A DNA stretch of 8,082 nucleotides from Thermoanaerobaculia bacterium (GCA_030150965.1 JASLEW010000183.1:1-8082); one strand, 5' to 3'; positions 1 through 6,040 are shown, counted from the stretch's first letter. Numbers and translations: made by a program. Notes: generated by a model not told the origin, from the letters alone.

Positions 1-2
1 GG

Positions 3-296
3 CCGCAGCTCGCCGCCACGGCCGCCGCGGCGGCCAGCTGCGGCCTCTCGCTCAGCGAGCTGGTGCGCCGGCGCCTGGCGGGCCGGCGGCTGCCGCGGGC
101 GGTGCCGGCGGTCAACCGCGATGGCTGGTCGCGGCTCGGGCCGCTGGCGGCCAATCTCAATCAGTACGTGCGCGCCATTCATCAGGGCCAGGCGGCCGGC
201 GCGCCGCTGCCGCTGCTCGAAGAGCTGCGGCGCGAGCTGGCGGCGCTGCGCGCGGCGCTGGTCGACGGGTCGGGCGATGATCCAGAAGATGAGTGA
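3..296 (+). CDS. MobC-like relaxosome accessory protein (5' end outside window)
   Basis: This reading frame is open from the left edge to a TGA at 294-296 and gives about 97 visible residues. It starts with an Ala-rich helix followed by CGLSLSELVRRRLAGRR, the kind of helix found in MobC/MbeC-type mobilisation proteins, where a ribbon-helix-helix-like fold binds oriT and helps the relaxase nick. A second segment with LAANLNQYVRAIHQG matches the family's usual 'N.LNQ.AR..N' region, and a Leu/Arg/Glu-rich helix ends the protein. The gene overlaps the downstream relaxase start by 20 bases, which suggests translational coupling and is the usual mobC-mobA arrangement. The true start and any oriT should lie to the left. 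The family call rests on these motifs and on context, since the N-terminal DNA-binding strand is not visible. Confidence 0.68.
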   Translation, partial: PQLAATAAAAASCGLSLSELVRRRLAGRRLPRAVPAVNRDGWSRLGPLAANLNQYVRAIHQGQAAGAPLPLLEELRRELAALRAALVDGSGDDPEDE

Positions 297-2163
297 TCCC
301 GGCGCCGGGTTCCGCGGCGCGCTCAATTACAACCTCGCCGCGCGCAAGCAGCCGGAGCTGATCGGCGGCAACATGGCCGGCGAGACGGCGCGGGAGCTGG
401 CGCGCGAGTTCGGGCTGGGGCGGGCGCTCAACCGCGCGGTGGGAAAGCCGGTGTTTCACGCCAGTCTCACCGCCGCGCCCGGCGACCAGCTGAGCGAGGA
501 CGATTGGCGGCGGTTCGGGACGGCATATCTCGACCGGCTGGGATACGGCGAGTGCCAGCAGGTCTTGATCCGCCATCGCAACACGGAGCATGAGCACCTC
601 CACCTGGTCGCCAACCGGATCGATCGGCAAGGCCGGCGGGTACCGGACTTTCAGGAGCGCCGGCGCGGCGAGGCGATCGTGCGCGATCTGGAGCGGGAGT
701 TCGGCATCACCCAGGTGGCGCCGAGCCGGCAGGCACACCGTGCAGCGCCGGGGCGCGCCGAGCTGGGACGGTTCGCGCGCACCGGCGAGGTGGCGGTCAA
801 GACGCGGCTCCAGGAGCACGTGGATCTGGCGGCGCGCGGCGGGCCCAGCCTGCCCGAGCTGGCCGAGCGGCTGCGGGCGCAGGGCGTCGAGTTGCGCGCG
901 CATGTGGCGGCGACGGGGCGGCTCGCGGGGTTGAGCTTCGAGCTCGATGGAATGCGTTGCAAGGGGTCGGCGCTGGGCCGGGGCTACTCGTGGCTGGGGC
1001 TCGCGGGGCGGGCCGGGGTCACCTACGAGCCGGCGAGGGATCTGGCGCGGCTGCGGGAGCTGGGCGCGGTGGCGGCGCGGGCGCCGGGAGGCGTTTCCCC
1101 GGAGGCGAAGGGGGCAGCCCTGGCGGCATCGACCAGGCCGACCGTTGCCGAAGCTGCTTCAGGCGGCGGTGAGATCGGCGGGGCCGGCGCGGCGGTCGCA
1201 ACGAGGAGCGATGGCGGTCGCCGGCCGGCGGCGGCGGTCGGTCAGCTGACGATGGCCGAACCGCCGGCGGCGCCGGCAACCTCGACGAGGACCGTGATGG
1301 TAGCTGCCGCCGATCACGGCGCCGCCGGCGGTCAGGCCGCAGGCCACTCTGTCGCCAGCGGCCAGGTTGCCGGCCTGGGGGTCGCCACCGATCCGGGCGC
1401 CGGCCACGGTGCCTTCGGCGGCCGGGTTGCCGGCTGGGCGGACGCGCCGGGCGGGCCGGCGCCGGCGGAGGTGCGGCGGGTGCCGGTCTACCGGGCGGCG
1501 GCAGTCCTGCGGTCGCGAGTCGAGATCCATGGCCGCAGCGAAGCGCTGCGCGCGGCCATCGAGGAACAGGCGACGATCGTAGACCAGGGCGGGAGGCTGG
1601 CGGCGGCGCAGGCAAGGGAGGAACGAGCACGATCGGAGGCGGCGCGGGAGGCGCTCGGCCGCCAGGTCATGGAGGTCTATGGCAGGCCGGACGAGGCGGG
1701 CCGGCGGCTCGAGGAGCTGATCGCCCGCCAGGGCGCCGCCGGCGCGGCGGCGGTGGTGACGGCATCTCCGGAGAGCCTGGGCGCTTTGCGCGGGGTGGGC
1801 GTCGGCGGGTGGCAGAGCGCGGCGCGGCGCACGGCACGGAACGCGGCCGGGCACCTGGCCGCCGAGCTGCGTGCGATGGCGGATCGTCTGGAACAGGCCG
1901 CGGCCGGCGAGCCGGCGCGGGCTGCCGCGGCCGCTCGGGTGGAGGCCTCGCGCGATCAGGTCAAGCGGCTGGCGCGGGCGCTCGGCCGGCTGCCGCACCG
2001 CGAACAGCTTGAAAGGGACTTGGTGCGCGCGGCAGAGGTGCTCGGAGGGCGGCTCACGGCGCTGCTCGCGCCGGCGCGGCTGGCTGGCATGATCGCCGGA
2101 CGGGTGGCACGGGCGGCGGCGGCGCTGGCTCGCGGGCGGGACGACCGGTCGCTCGGCCGGTAG
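277..2163 (+). CDS. MOBP-type relaxase (MobA/VirD2-like) with BID-like C-terminus
   Basis: This 628-residue DNA strand transferase would nick oriT and pilot the strand through a type IV secretion channel. ATG 277 is preferred over ATG 289 because it gives MIQKMSDPGAGFRGALNY, the usual relaxase opening; Y18 is the likely catalytic tyrosine. Motif III is HRNTEHEHLHLVANR (H100, H105, H107, H109), the metal-binding triad with its preceding His. Residues 191-240 form the 'SLPEL..RL...GV' to 'KGS.LGR.YSW' segment common after the nuclease domain. Residues of about 245-430 are an Ala/Gly/Pro-rich linker. Residues of about 465-575 (VYGRPDEAGRRLEELI, then PESLGALRG, then Ala/Arg helices) resemble the BID secretion-signal domain of TraA relaxases and Bartonella effectors. 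The tail is Arg-rich. The relaxase call is firm; the BID call is inferred from pattern alone. Confidence 0.92.
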   Translation: MIQKMSDPGAGFRGALNYNLAARKQPELIGGNMAGETARELAREFGLGRALNRAVGKPVFHASLTAAPGDQLSEDDWRRFGTAYLDRLGYGECQQVLIRHRNTEHEHLHLVANRIDRQGRRVPDFQERRRGEAIVRDLEREFGITQVAPSRQAHRAAPGRAELGRFARTGEVAVKTRLQEHVDLAARGGPSLPELAERLRAQGVELRAHVAATGRLAGLSFELDGMRCKGSALGRGYSWLGLAGRAGVTYEPARDLARLRELGAVAARAPGGVSPEAKGAALAASTRPTVAEAASGGGEIGGAGAAVATRSDGGRRPAAAVGQLTMAEPPAAPATSTRTVMVAAADHGAAGGQAAGHSVASGQVAGLGVATDPGAGHGAFGGRVAGWADAPGGPAPAEVRRVPVYRAAAVLRSRVEIHGRSEALRAAIEEQATIVDQGGRLAAAQAREERARSEAAREALGRQVMEVYGRPDEAGRRLEELIARQGAAGAAAVVTASPESLGALRGVGVGGWQSAARRTARNAAGHLAAELRAMADRLEQAAAGEPARAAAAARVEASRDQVKRLARALGRLPHREQLERDLVRAAEVLGGRLTALLAPARLAGMIAGRVARAAAALARGRDDRSLGR

Positions 2164-2190
2164 AGCAGGGCCGGCCGAAGAGGCAGGCAA

Positions 2191-2205
2191 GGGCGGTCAC
2201 CGCCC
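2191..2205. terminator. Short GC hairpin between convergent genes
   Basis: GGGCGGTCACCGCCC is a perfect inverted repeat (6-bp stem, TCA loop) in the 67-base gap between the relaxase stop and the stop of the minus-strand gene that converges on it. The position suits a bidirectional terminator, but there is no T-run on either side, so function is uncertain. Confidence 0.3.
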
Positions 2206-2230
2206 CACCGATCGCCGCAGGCTCCCCCGC

Positions 2231-2725
2231 TCACACCGACAGGACTTCGATAACGATTTCTTCAGAAAGAGCGCTCGCACCTTCTACAACCAAAAGGACC
2301 TCGTGATCATCGGGGATACGTGGTGACGGCACGTGGTCCGCTACAACGACCTCCAACACTCCGTATTTCGCGAGCGAATCTCGATCGATGACAAAAACAC
2401 GCCCAGCGACACCATTTGGAGTCGCATAGAACTTGGCTCTGTCAAGCAAGGGTGTGGTTGATACTCCAACCGTTGGAAGCTGAAAGGCTTCGTGCTCCAG
2501 CACCGTGTTGGTGATCGACGGCTCCCGCTTCGCGCCAGAGCCTGGCCCAACGTCCGAGCGATTCCACTGCATGGACCGCGCGGGACCATCTTTCGTGGCT
2601 GGCAGCTCAACGGTGCGGCCTGAACGGTCTGGTGAACTCTCAAGGCTGCCCTGCTCGCGCTGTATCAGCTTTCCGCCATGGACCGTGTACATCTGCTCGT
2701 TCTCGCCTCTGTAGAGCCGCCGCAT
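2231..2725 (-). CDS. Putative ADP-ribosyltransferase-fold protein (R-S-E type)
   Basis: This 164-residue protein matches no family I can name with certainty, but its layout is that of small R-S-E class ADP-ribosyltransferases. It opens with MRRLYRG (R6 as the NAD-binding Arg). The Ser-Thr motif follows at GVSTTP (S89-T90-T91), then RAKFYAT, then GRVFVIDRDSL, the usual 'A..YA...G.V..ID...L' run. A late DDHEVLLV places a candidate catalytic Glu at E142, with Asp rather than Gln/Glu two residues before it. The start is supported by GGAGAAAGGGG at 2731-2741. Base composition is clearly lower in G+C than both neighbours, a sign of recent acquisition. It stands alone and converges on the relaxase; no ADP-ribosyl hydrolase, macrodomain or antitoxin partner is visible. 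It could be a toxin, a defence effector or an unrelated fold. Confidence 0.6.
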   Translation of the reverse strand: MRRLYRGENEQMYTVHGGKLIQREQGSLESSPDRSGRTVELPATKDGPARSMQWNRSDVGPGSGAKREPSITNTVLEHEAFQLPTVGVSTTPLLDRAKFYATPNGVAGRVFVIDRDSLAKYGVLEVVVADHVPSPRIPDDHEVLLVVEGASALSEEIVIEVLSV

Positions 2726-2764
2726 GTCGACCCCTTTCTCCGTCCCAATGCTCGGTTCACGAGC

Positions 2765-3003
2765 TTAATGTAAGGATAGCAGTTGGTGCCGGTTGCGAGG
2801 TCGAGCCGCGGCGCTCACCGCAAGATGAGCAGCGGTCATTCGACCAGCTTGGCGCGCGCGCTGGCCGCCGCCGCCAGGGCGTGGTGGGCGAGGGTGTCGA
2901 TGCGCCGCATCACGCCCTGGGAGGCGTCGAAGAGCGCTTCGTGGGCGGGAGCGGTGAACAGCGGCCGGTTGAGGCCGGCGACGGCCGGAGTGTCGCGCGC
3001 GCT
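2765..3003 (-). pseudogene. Remnant of ExeA/TniB-type AAA ATPase (transposition helper), C-terminal piece
   Basis: Only the last 60-80 residues remain. The minus-strand frame ending at TGA 2836-2838 reads GLNRPLFTAPAHEALFDASQ and then GVMRRIDTLAHHALAAAASA. This matches the C-terminal lid of ExeA-like AAA ATPases that accompany DDE transposases, with the usual pattern 'AG...PLF...A.EALF.AS.G..R....LAH.AL.AA'. The protein should continue as 'TAEHV..A', and that tail (TAAHLAVSAAARPR) is present in another frame ending at TAA 2765-2767, so a one-base shift at about 2838 has broken it. Upstream of about 3003 no frame continues the ATPase: the Walker motifs are missing and so is any transposase. 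It is best read as the debris of an insertion element inside the island. Confidence 0.6.
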
Positions 3004-3691
3004 CGCCGCCCCTAGGCTGCGGCGCCGCCGGCACGGCCGCGGCGGGGGGGCAGGCGGTCGCCGCGGCGGGGACCGGCCGCAGGCCACGGTCGCCGCTTCA
3101 CGGGCGGAAAGCCTCAACCGGGGAGGGGAGGGGGTGGCTGACGCCGGTTGCAAAGGCAGGACGATCGCCGGGCGCAACGCCGTGGGGCGGAGCCGGCGCC
3201 GGGCGCATGCCCGTCTGAAGCACTCTCAGACACCGGAGAGGCGGGAGCGGGCGGGACCCGGGCGGGCGGGCGGTGGCGAGGGGAGGGCATGCCGGCCGGC
3301 GGCGAGGCAGCGGTGACCGACGCTCCTACCTGGCCGGGCGGGCGGTGGAAGGCCGCAACCGCCACCGCGGCCACGCTGCGTGCAGGTCGTGCTGCCGCGG
3401 CGCCCTGGGCACGCGTTGCCGCCATTCCCCGGCTTCCTCGGGCACGACGGCCGGCGGGTTCCGCGAAGCGTGAGCGGTCATCAGGGCAAGAGCGGTGGTG
3501 GGAAACAAGAAACAACAGGGAAAACTCTGGGCCTGGGGGTGGCCGGGGGCGCGGCGGCACGGTTCGGGTGGCAACGGCCCCGGTCGCGCGACGGGCGGGC
3601 CCGCGCGGCGAGCCGGAGCGCGGCGGACGGCGCGGTGGCGGGCGGGGTCGCGGCAAGGGGGCCGCTGAAGGCGGGGGCCGCGCGGTGGCCT
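3004..3691. other. Non-coding G-run-rich stretch, no supportable gene
   Basis: About 690 bases between the ATPase remnant and the integrase stop contain only Arg/Pro/Gly-rich chance frames with no family features. The plus strand carries several G-run clusters: 3120-3137 (runs of 4, 4 and 5 G) and 3243-3276 (six GGG runs with short loops). The 14-mer CGGGCGGGCGGTGG occurs twice, at 3263-3276 and 3335-3348. A relatively A-rich pocket lies at about 3497-3526 and contains GGAAACAAG, a string also seen upstream of the integrase at 5026-5034. I see no promoter, RNA gene or terminator I would defend here. Confidence 0.6.
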
Positions 3692-4959
3692 TCAGCGCCA
3701 GCTTTCGGCGATCGGCACCACCGGGGCCAGCGCTCGCCCCTCCAACTGGCCGGCGATGAAGGCGGCAACGCGGTCGGCCGCCAGGCGCAGGGGGTCGGCG
3801 TCGGCGATCACGTAGCCGGCCGTGACGCCGCCCTTTTGGTGGCCGAGGAGGGCGGCGACCAGGAGCTCGGAGTAGCCCAGCTCGACGGCGATCGAGGCGA
3901 AGGTGCGGCGCAGGGCGTGGATGTCCGCCGATTCGATGCCGGCGCGGGCGAAGAGGAGGCGAGCGGGTTTGTCGAGGCCGATGAGGGGCGCGCCGGGGCG
4001 GGTGCCGGGGCAGACGTAGGCGTCGGTTCCCGCCGCGGGCGGGCGGGAGCGGCGGAGGAGGTCGGCCGCGGCGCGGCCGATCGGCGCCACGCGGGCGCCG
4101 GCCTTGGCGTCGCGCAGGTGGAGCGAGCGGCCGTCGAGATCGACGTCGCCCCAGCGCAGGCCGGAGCCGGCGGTGCGGCGGACCTTGAGCGTGTGCCCGG
4201 TCAGCTCGGAGCGGCGCAGGCCGGTGAGCGCCAGGAGGCGGATCGCCAGGATCGGGGAGGGGTTCTCGCCGGCGGCTTGGGCGGCGCGGAGGACGCCGCC
4301 CAGGGCGGCGAGCTGGGGCAGGGTCAGGCGGCGGCGCCGGCGCCTCTCGCGGAGGCGCTCGACCAGGCGGCAGGGGTTGGTGCCGAGGGGCGCAGGCCGC
4401 GGCGCTCGGCGAAGCCGAGGACGGCGCTGGTGACGGTGAGCGCGGCGTTGGCCTGGCGCGGGGTGCGGTGGAGGGCGCGGTGCATCGACTCGATCTCGGG
4501 GAGCGCCAGCTCGACCACCTCGATGCCGCCGAGGCGGGGCAGGATCGCGGTGCGGAGGAGGCGCTCGAACTCGGCGGCGGTGGAGAGCTTGCCGCGCTTC
4601 GCCCCGGCGGCGGCGCGCTGGCGGAGGTCGGCGAGGTAGAGGTCGGCGACCTCGGCGACGGTGGCGCGCTTCTGGCGGGCGGCGCGCTTGCTCGCCGCCG
4701 GGTCGCCGCCGGAGTGGATCTCGGCGTAGAGGACGCGGGCGCGCTTGCGCGCCTCGTCGAGGGTCATGGGGCCGTAGAGGCCGAGGGTCAGGCGGCGGGT
4801 GCGGCCGCGGTGCTTGTATTGGAAGGCGAAGCGGGCGCGGCGGTTGCGCAGGCGGAGCACCAGGCCCGGGACGTCGCCGTCCCAGACCAGCACGTCGCCT
4901 TTCGGGTCGGCCTCCGCCAGCAGGCGGTCGATGCCCCGCTTGGTGAGTTTCTCTGCCAT
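3692..4959 (-). pseudogene. Tyrosine integrase of the island, split by a one-base frameshift
   Basis: Restoring one base gives a 422-residue phage/ICE-type integrase, a normal length for the family. The start ATG (4957-4959) has a strong Shine-Dalgarno AAGGAGG at 4966-4972. Residues of about 1-85 are the arm-binding domain (LTKRGIDRLL, VPGLVLRLR, RRLTLGLYGPMTLDEARKRA). The core-binding domain spans about 98-190, and the catalytic domain carries R249 (TGLRRSEL), K286, H348 and R351 (HALRRTF), H374 (LLGHQ) and Y383 (GYV). The frame breaks at the CCCC run on the coding strand (GGGG at 4387-4390), where five C would restore R-P-L-G-T-N-P-C. As written, the upstream piece ends at 4324. Residues 254-267 look like an insertion before LRWGDVDL. 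Because the shift is in a homopolymer, a sequencing error is a live alternative to true inactivation. Confidence 0.88.
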
Positions 4960-4984
4960 GGGGCGCCTCCTTCGTTGCCGCTTC

Positions 4985-5116
4985 GCGGGTTCCCGGCGGG
5001 TTCCCGGCGGGGGTCCCGGGCGGCTGGAAACAAGGGCTGGGGAACCCGGCCGGAACAAAGCTGTGAACCTGCCTGGGAACCAAAGTGGGAACCCAGTGGG
5101 AACCCGGTGGGGACCC
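4985..5116. repeat. Iteron-like GGGAACCC array upstream of the integrase
   Basis: Cores related to GGGAACCC begin on the plus strand at 5040, 5051, 5063, 5075, 5087, 5098 and 5109, so the spacing is 11, 12, 12, 12, 11 and 11 bp, about one helical turn each. The clearest units are AGTGGGAACCC at 5084-5094 and 5095-5105 and GGTGGGGACCC at 5106-5116. Next to the integrase start the motif appears inverted as GCGGGTTCCCG at 4985-4995 and 4996-5006, with a degenerate copy at 5007-5018. The location between tRNA-Gly and the integrase start suits integrase arm sites, excisionase sites or a repressor-bound operator. Protein identity is inference. Confidence 0.6.
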
Positions 5117-5119
5117 AAA

Positions 5120-5148
5120 CAGGGCGTAAACCGGGCTACCAGGGCGTA
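5120..5148 (+). repeat. Direct repeat CAGGGCGTA x2
   Basis: CAGGGCGTA occurs at 5120-5128 and 5140-5148, 20 bp apart, directly beyond the GGGAACCC array on the tRNA side. It may be part of the attachment-site protein-binding region; function is unknown. Confidence 0.4.
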
Positions 5149-5211
5149 GCTTAGGCGAAAGTCTCTCCTCTGGCAAGGAGAGCTAAGTTGATGTTTTTGA
5201 GTAGCTTGGCG
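5146..5211 (+). repeat. Direct repeat GTAGCTT(A)GGCG, 55 bp apart
   Basis: GTAGCTTAGGCG at 5146-5157 and GTAGCTTGGCG at 5201-5211 differ by one inserted A and bracket a hairpin. They lie between the integrase array and the tRNA-Gly 3' end, so they are candidate accessory sites for recombination. Confidence 0.35.
5163..5182 (-). terminator. Hairpin downstream of tRNA-Gly
   Basis: CTCTCCT (5163-5169) and AGGAGAG (5176-5182) form a 7-bp stem with a 6-base loop, about 50 bases past the 3' end of the minus-strand tRNA-Gly. On the minus strand it is followed by ACTTTC, a weak T-tract; on the plus strand TTTTT follows 11 bases later (5194-5198). It is plausible as the tRNA terminator, but weak. Confidence 0.35.
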
Positions 5212-5231
5212 TCGAACAGCGTGGTAGGGGG

Positions 5232-5254
5232 TGGAGCGGGAGACGGGATTCGAA
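5232..5254 (-). other. Putative attachment site at the 3' end of tRNA-Gly
   Basis: Islands with this integrase type usually recombine in the T-arm to CCA part of a tRNA gene and rebuild it on insertion. The intact tRNA-Gly 3' end points at the integrase region, so this end is the likely att junction. The second att copy would lie left of the window; I see no duplicate of this segment inside it. Confidence 0.45.
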
Positions 5255-5306
5255 CCCGCGACCAACAGCTTGGAAGGCTGTGACTCTACCCCTGAGTTAC
5301 TCCCGC
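5232..5306 (-). tRNA. tRNA-Gly (UCC anticodon)
   Basis: Read on the minus strand this folds as a complete cloverleaf. The acceptor stem is GCGGGAG/CTCCCGC (5300-5306 with 5236-5242), the discriminator base is U, and CCA is encoded at 5232-5234. The T-arm carries GGTTCGAATCC, and the anticodon stem ACAGC/GCTGT holds the loop CUUCCAA with anticodon UCC. Its 3' end faces the integrase, making it the probable insertion target of the left island. Confidence 0.97.
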
Positions 5307-5318
5307 TCGGGAGGTCGA

Positions 5319-5324
5319 GTTTAC
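5319..5324 (-). promoter_or_regulatory. Extended -10 box for tRNA-Gly
   Basis: On the minus strand the sequence TGGTGTAAACT gives an extended -10 (TG, one base, TAAACT), 12 bases before the first tRNA base. No convincing -35 is seen. Confidence 0.4.
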
Positions 5325-5474
5325 ACCAGGCGGTGGGCGCCGACAGCAGTCCGGGCTGGACTCTGGGCGCACCGGGCGGGCCAGCGATGTGATGCTGCGT
5401 CCTGTGGATCCAGGTCGGGAGCTCGCGGAATCCTGAGGCGAGACTGGACTCTAGCCCGCGGACTCCGCCTTGGC

Positions 5475-5480
5475 TACAAT
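5475..5480 (+). promoter_or_regulatory. -10 box TACAAT for riboswitch-crcB
   Basis: TACAAT lies about 10 bases before the first aptamer base, so transcription would start almost at the aptamer's 5' edge, as expected for a riboswitch leader. The -35 region (around 5451-5456, CTAGCC) is poor. Confidence 0.5.
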
Positions 5481-5489
5481 CGGCTGCCA

Positions 5490-5548
5490 GTGGCGGTGGA
5501 GTCCGTCCCCAACCGCAGCTCCGCGAGGAGCGGCCAATGACTCCTGCT
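5490..5548 (+). ncRNA. Fluoride (crcB-type) riboswitch aptamer
   Basis: The leader of crcB has the compact layout of the fluoride riboswitch. A first stem, GGCG (5492-5495) with CGTC (5504-5507), closes an 8-base loop GTGGAGTC. A second hairpin, GCTCC-GCGA-GGAGC, lies at 5518-5531. A conserved-type tail AATGACTCCTGC follows at 5536-5547. GAGTC in the first loop (5499-5503) can pair with GACTC of the tail (5539-5543), forming the pseudoknot that builds the fluoride/Mg2+ site. The family tail is usually close to UGAUGACUCCUAC, so this one differs at two or three positions. Placement just before a fluoride exporter confirms the call. No T-run follows, so control may be at translation rather than by a terminator. 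Confidence 0.85.
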
Positions 5549-5558
5549 CTCAGCTGTT

Positions 5559-5599
5559 GCCGTGGCGCGACACGCCAGCCGGTCGCCGGCCGTGGCGCG
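5559..5599 (+). repeat. 11-bp direct repeat in the crcB leader
   Basis: GCCGTGGCGCG occurs at 5559-5569 and 5589-5599, between the aptamer and the crcB Shine-Dalgarno, flanking a small hairpin GCCGG-TCG-CCGGC (5578-5590). It may form alternative structures in the riboswitch expression platform; a chance GC-rich repeat is possible. Confidence 0.4.
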
Positions 5600-5618
5600 C
5601 TCGGACGAGGAGGAGGCG

Positions 5619-6002
5619 ATGGCACGTTTTCTCTGGATCTGCGCGGGCGGAGCAGCCGGTACGGCCTCTCGCTATCTCCTTTCCACCTGGTTGATCCGCG
5701 CCTCGGGCTCGGCCTTCCCCTGGGGAACGCTGGCGGTCAACCTGATCGGCTCCTTCTTGCTGGGTCTCCTGATGGAGGTCGGCCTCACCACCGCGGCCAT
5801 CTCGCCGACGCTCCGCCTGGCCCTGGGCACGGGCCTCCTCGGCGGCTTCACCACCTATTCGAGCTTCAACTACGAGACTCTGCGCCTGATGCAGGACCAC
5901 AGCCCGGCACTGGCACTGGTCAACGTCGCCGCCACGCTCCTCGGGTGCCTCGCCGCGGGCATCCTCGGAGCCTGGTCGGGACGGCTGCTCGCCCGCCCCT
6001 GA
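5619..6002 (+). CDS. crcB: Fluoride channel CrcB/Fluc
   Basis: This 127-residue inner-membrane protein exports toxic fluoride as a dual-topology dimer. Its length and four hydrophobic segments (about residues 5-26, 34-55, 65-90 and 97-120) are typical. Family motifs are clear: GGAAGTASRY (10-19), GTLAVNLIGSFLLGL (36-50) with the channel Asn N41, and GTGLLGGFTTYSSFNYE (70-86), which includes the Phe-box residues F77 and F83 beside the central Na+ site. ATG 5619 was chosen over the upstream in-frame GTG 5562 because GAGGAGGAGG at 5607-5616 is a strong Shine-Dalgarno and the extra N-terminal residues are hydrophilic and overlap the leader. The fluoride riboswitch upstream should switch it on when fluoride rises. 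It belongs to the chromosomal core between two integration sites. Confidence 0.96.
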   Translation: MARFLWICAGGAAGTASRYLLSTWLIRASGSAFPWGTLAVNLIGSFLLGLLMEVGLTTAAISPTLRLALGTGLLGGFTTYSSFNYETLRLMQDHSPALALVNVAATLLGCLAAGILGAWSGRLLARP

Positions 6003-6040
6003 GCCGAGGCCCGGCTGCCGGCGTGGGAGCGTCCGTCTCC

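Noticed and set aside
121..276. Earlier in-frame start for the relaxase
   Set aside because: The extra residues would lie entirely inside the mobC coding region and look like shadow sequence; ATG 277 gives the canonical relaxase N-terminus.
157..903. Long minus-strand frame opposite the relaxase
   Set aside because: It is Arg/Pro/His-rich with no family motifs and lies fully antisense to a clearly recognisable relaxase; such open frames are common in very GC-rich genes.
1159..2190. Long minus-strand frame of about 340 codons opposite the relaxase C-terminus
   Set aside because: Low-complexity Arg/Pro content and no recognisable domain; the plus-strand frame has the coherent protein.
3148..3759. 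Plus-strand frame of about 200 codons in the G-rich gap
   Set aside because: Gly/Arg/Ala-rich composition is explained by G runs, with no conserved pattern and no ribosome-binding site.
3380..4639. Plus-strand frame of about 420 codons through the integrase region
   Set aside because: It is antisense to the integrase, Gly/Ala/Arg-rich, and has no motifs.
4468..5154. Plus-strand frame of 228 codons over the integrase start and repeat array
   Set aside because: It is the complement of arm-binding-domain codons and then reads through the GGGAACCC repeats; no protein family is apparent.
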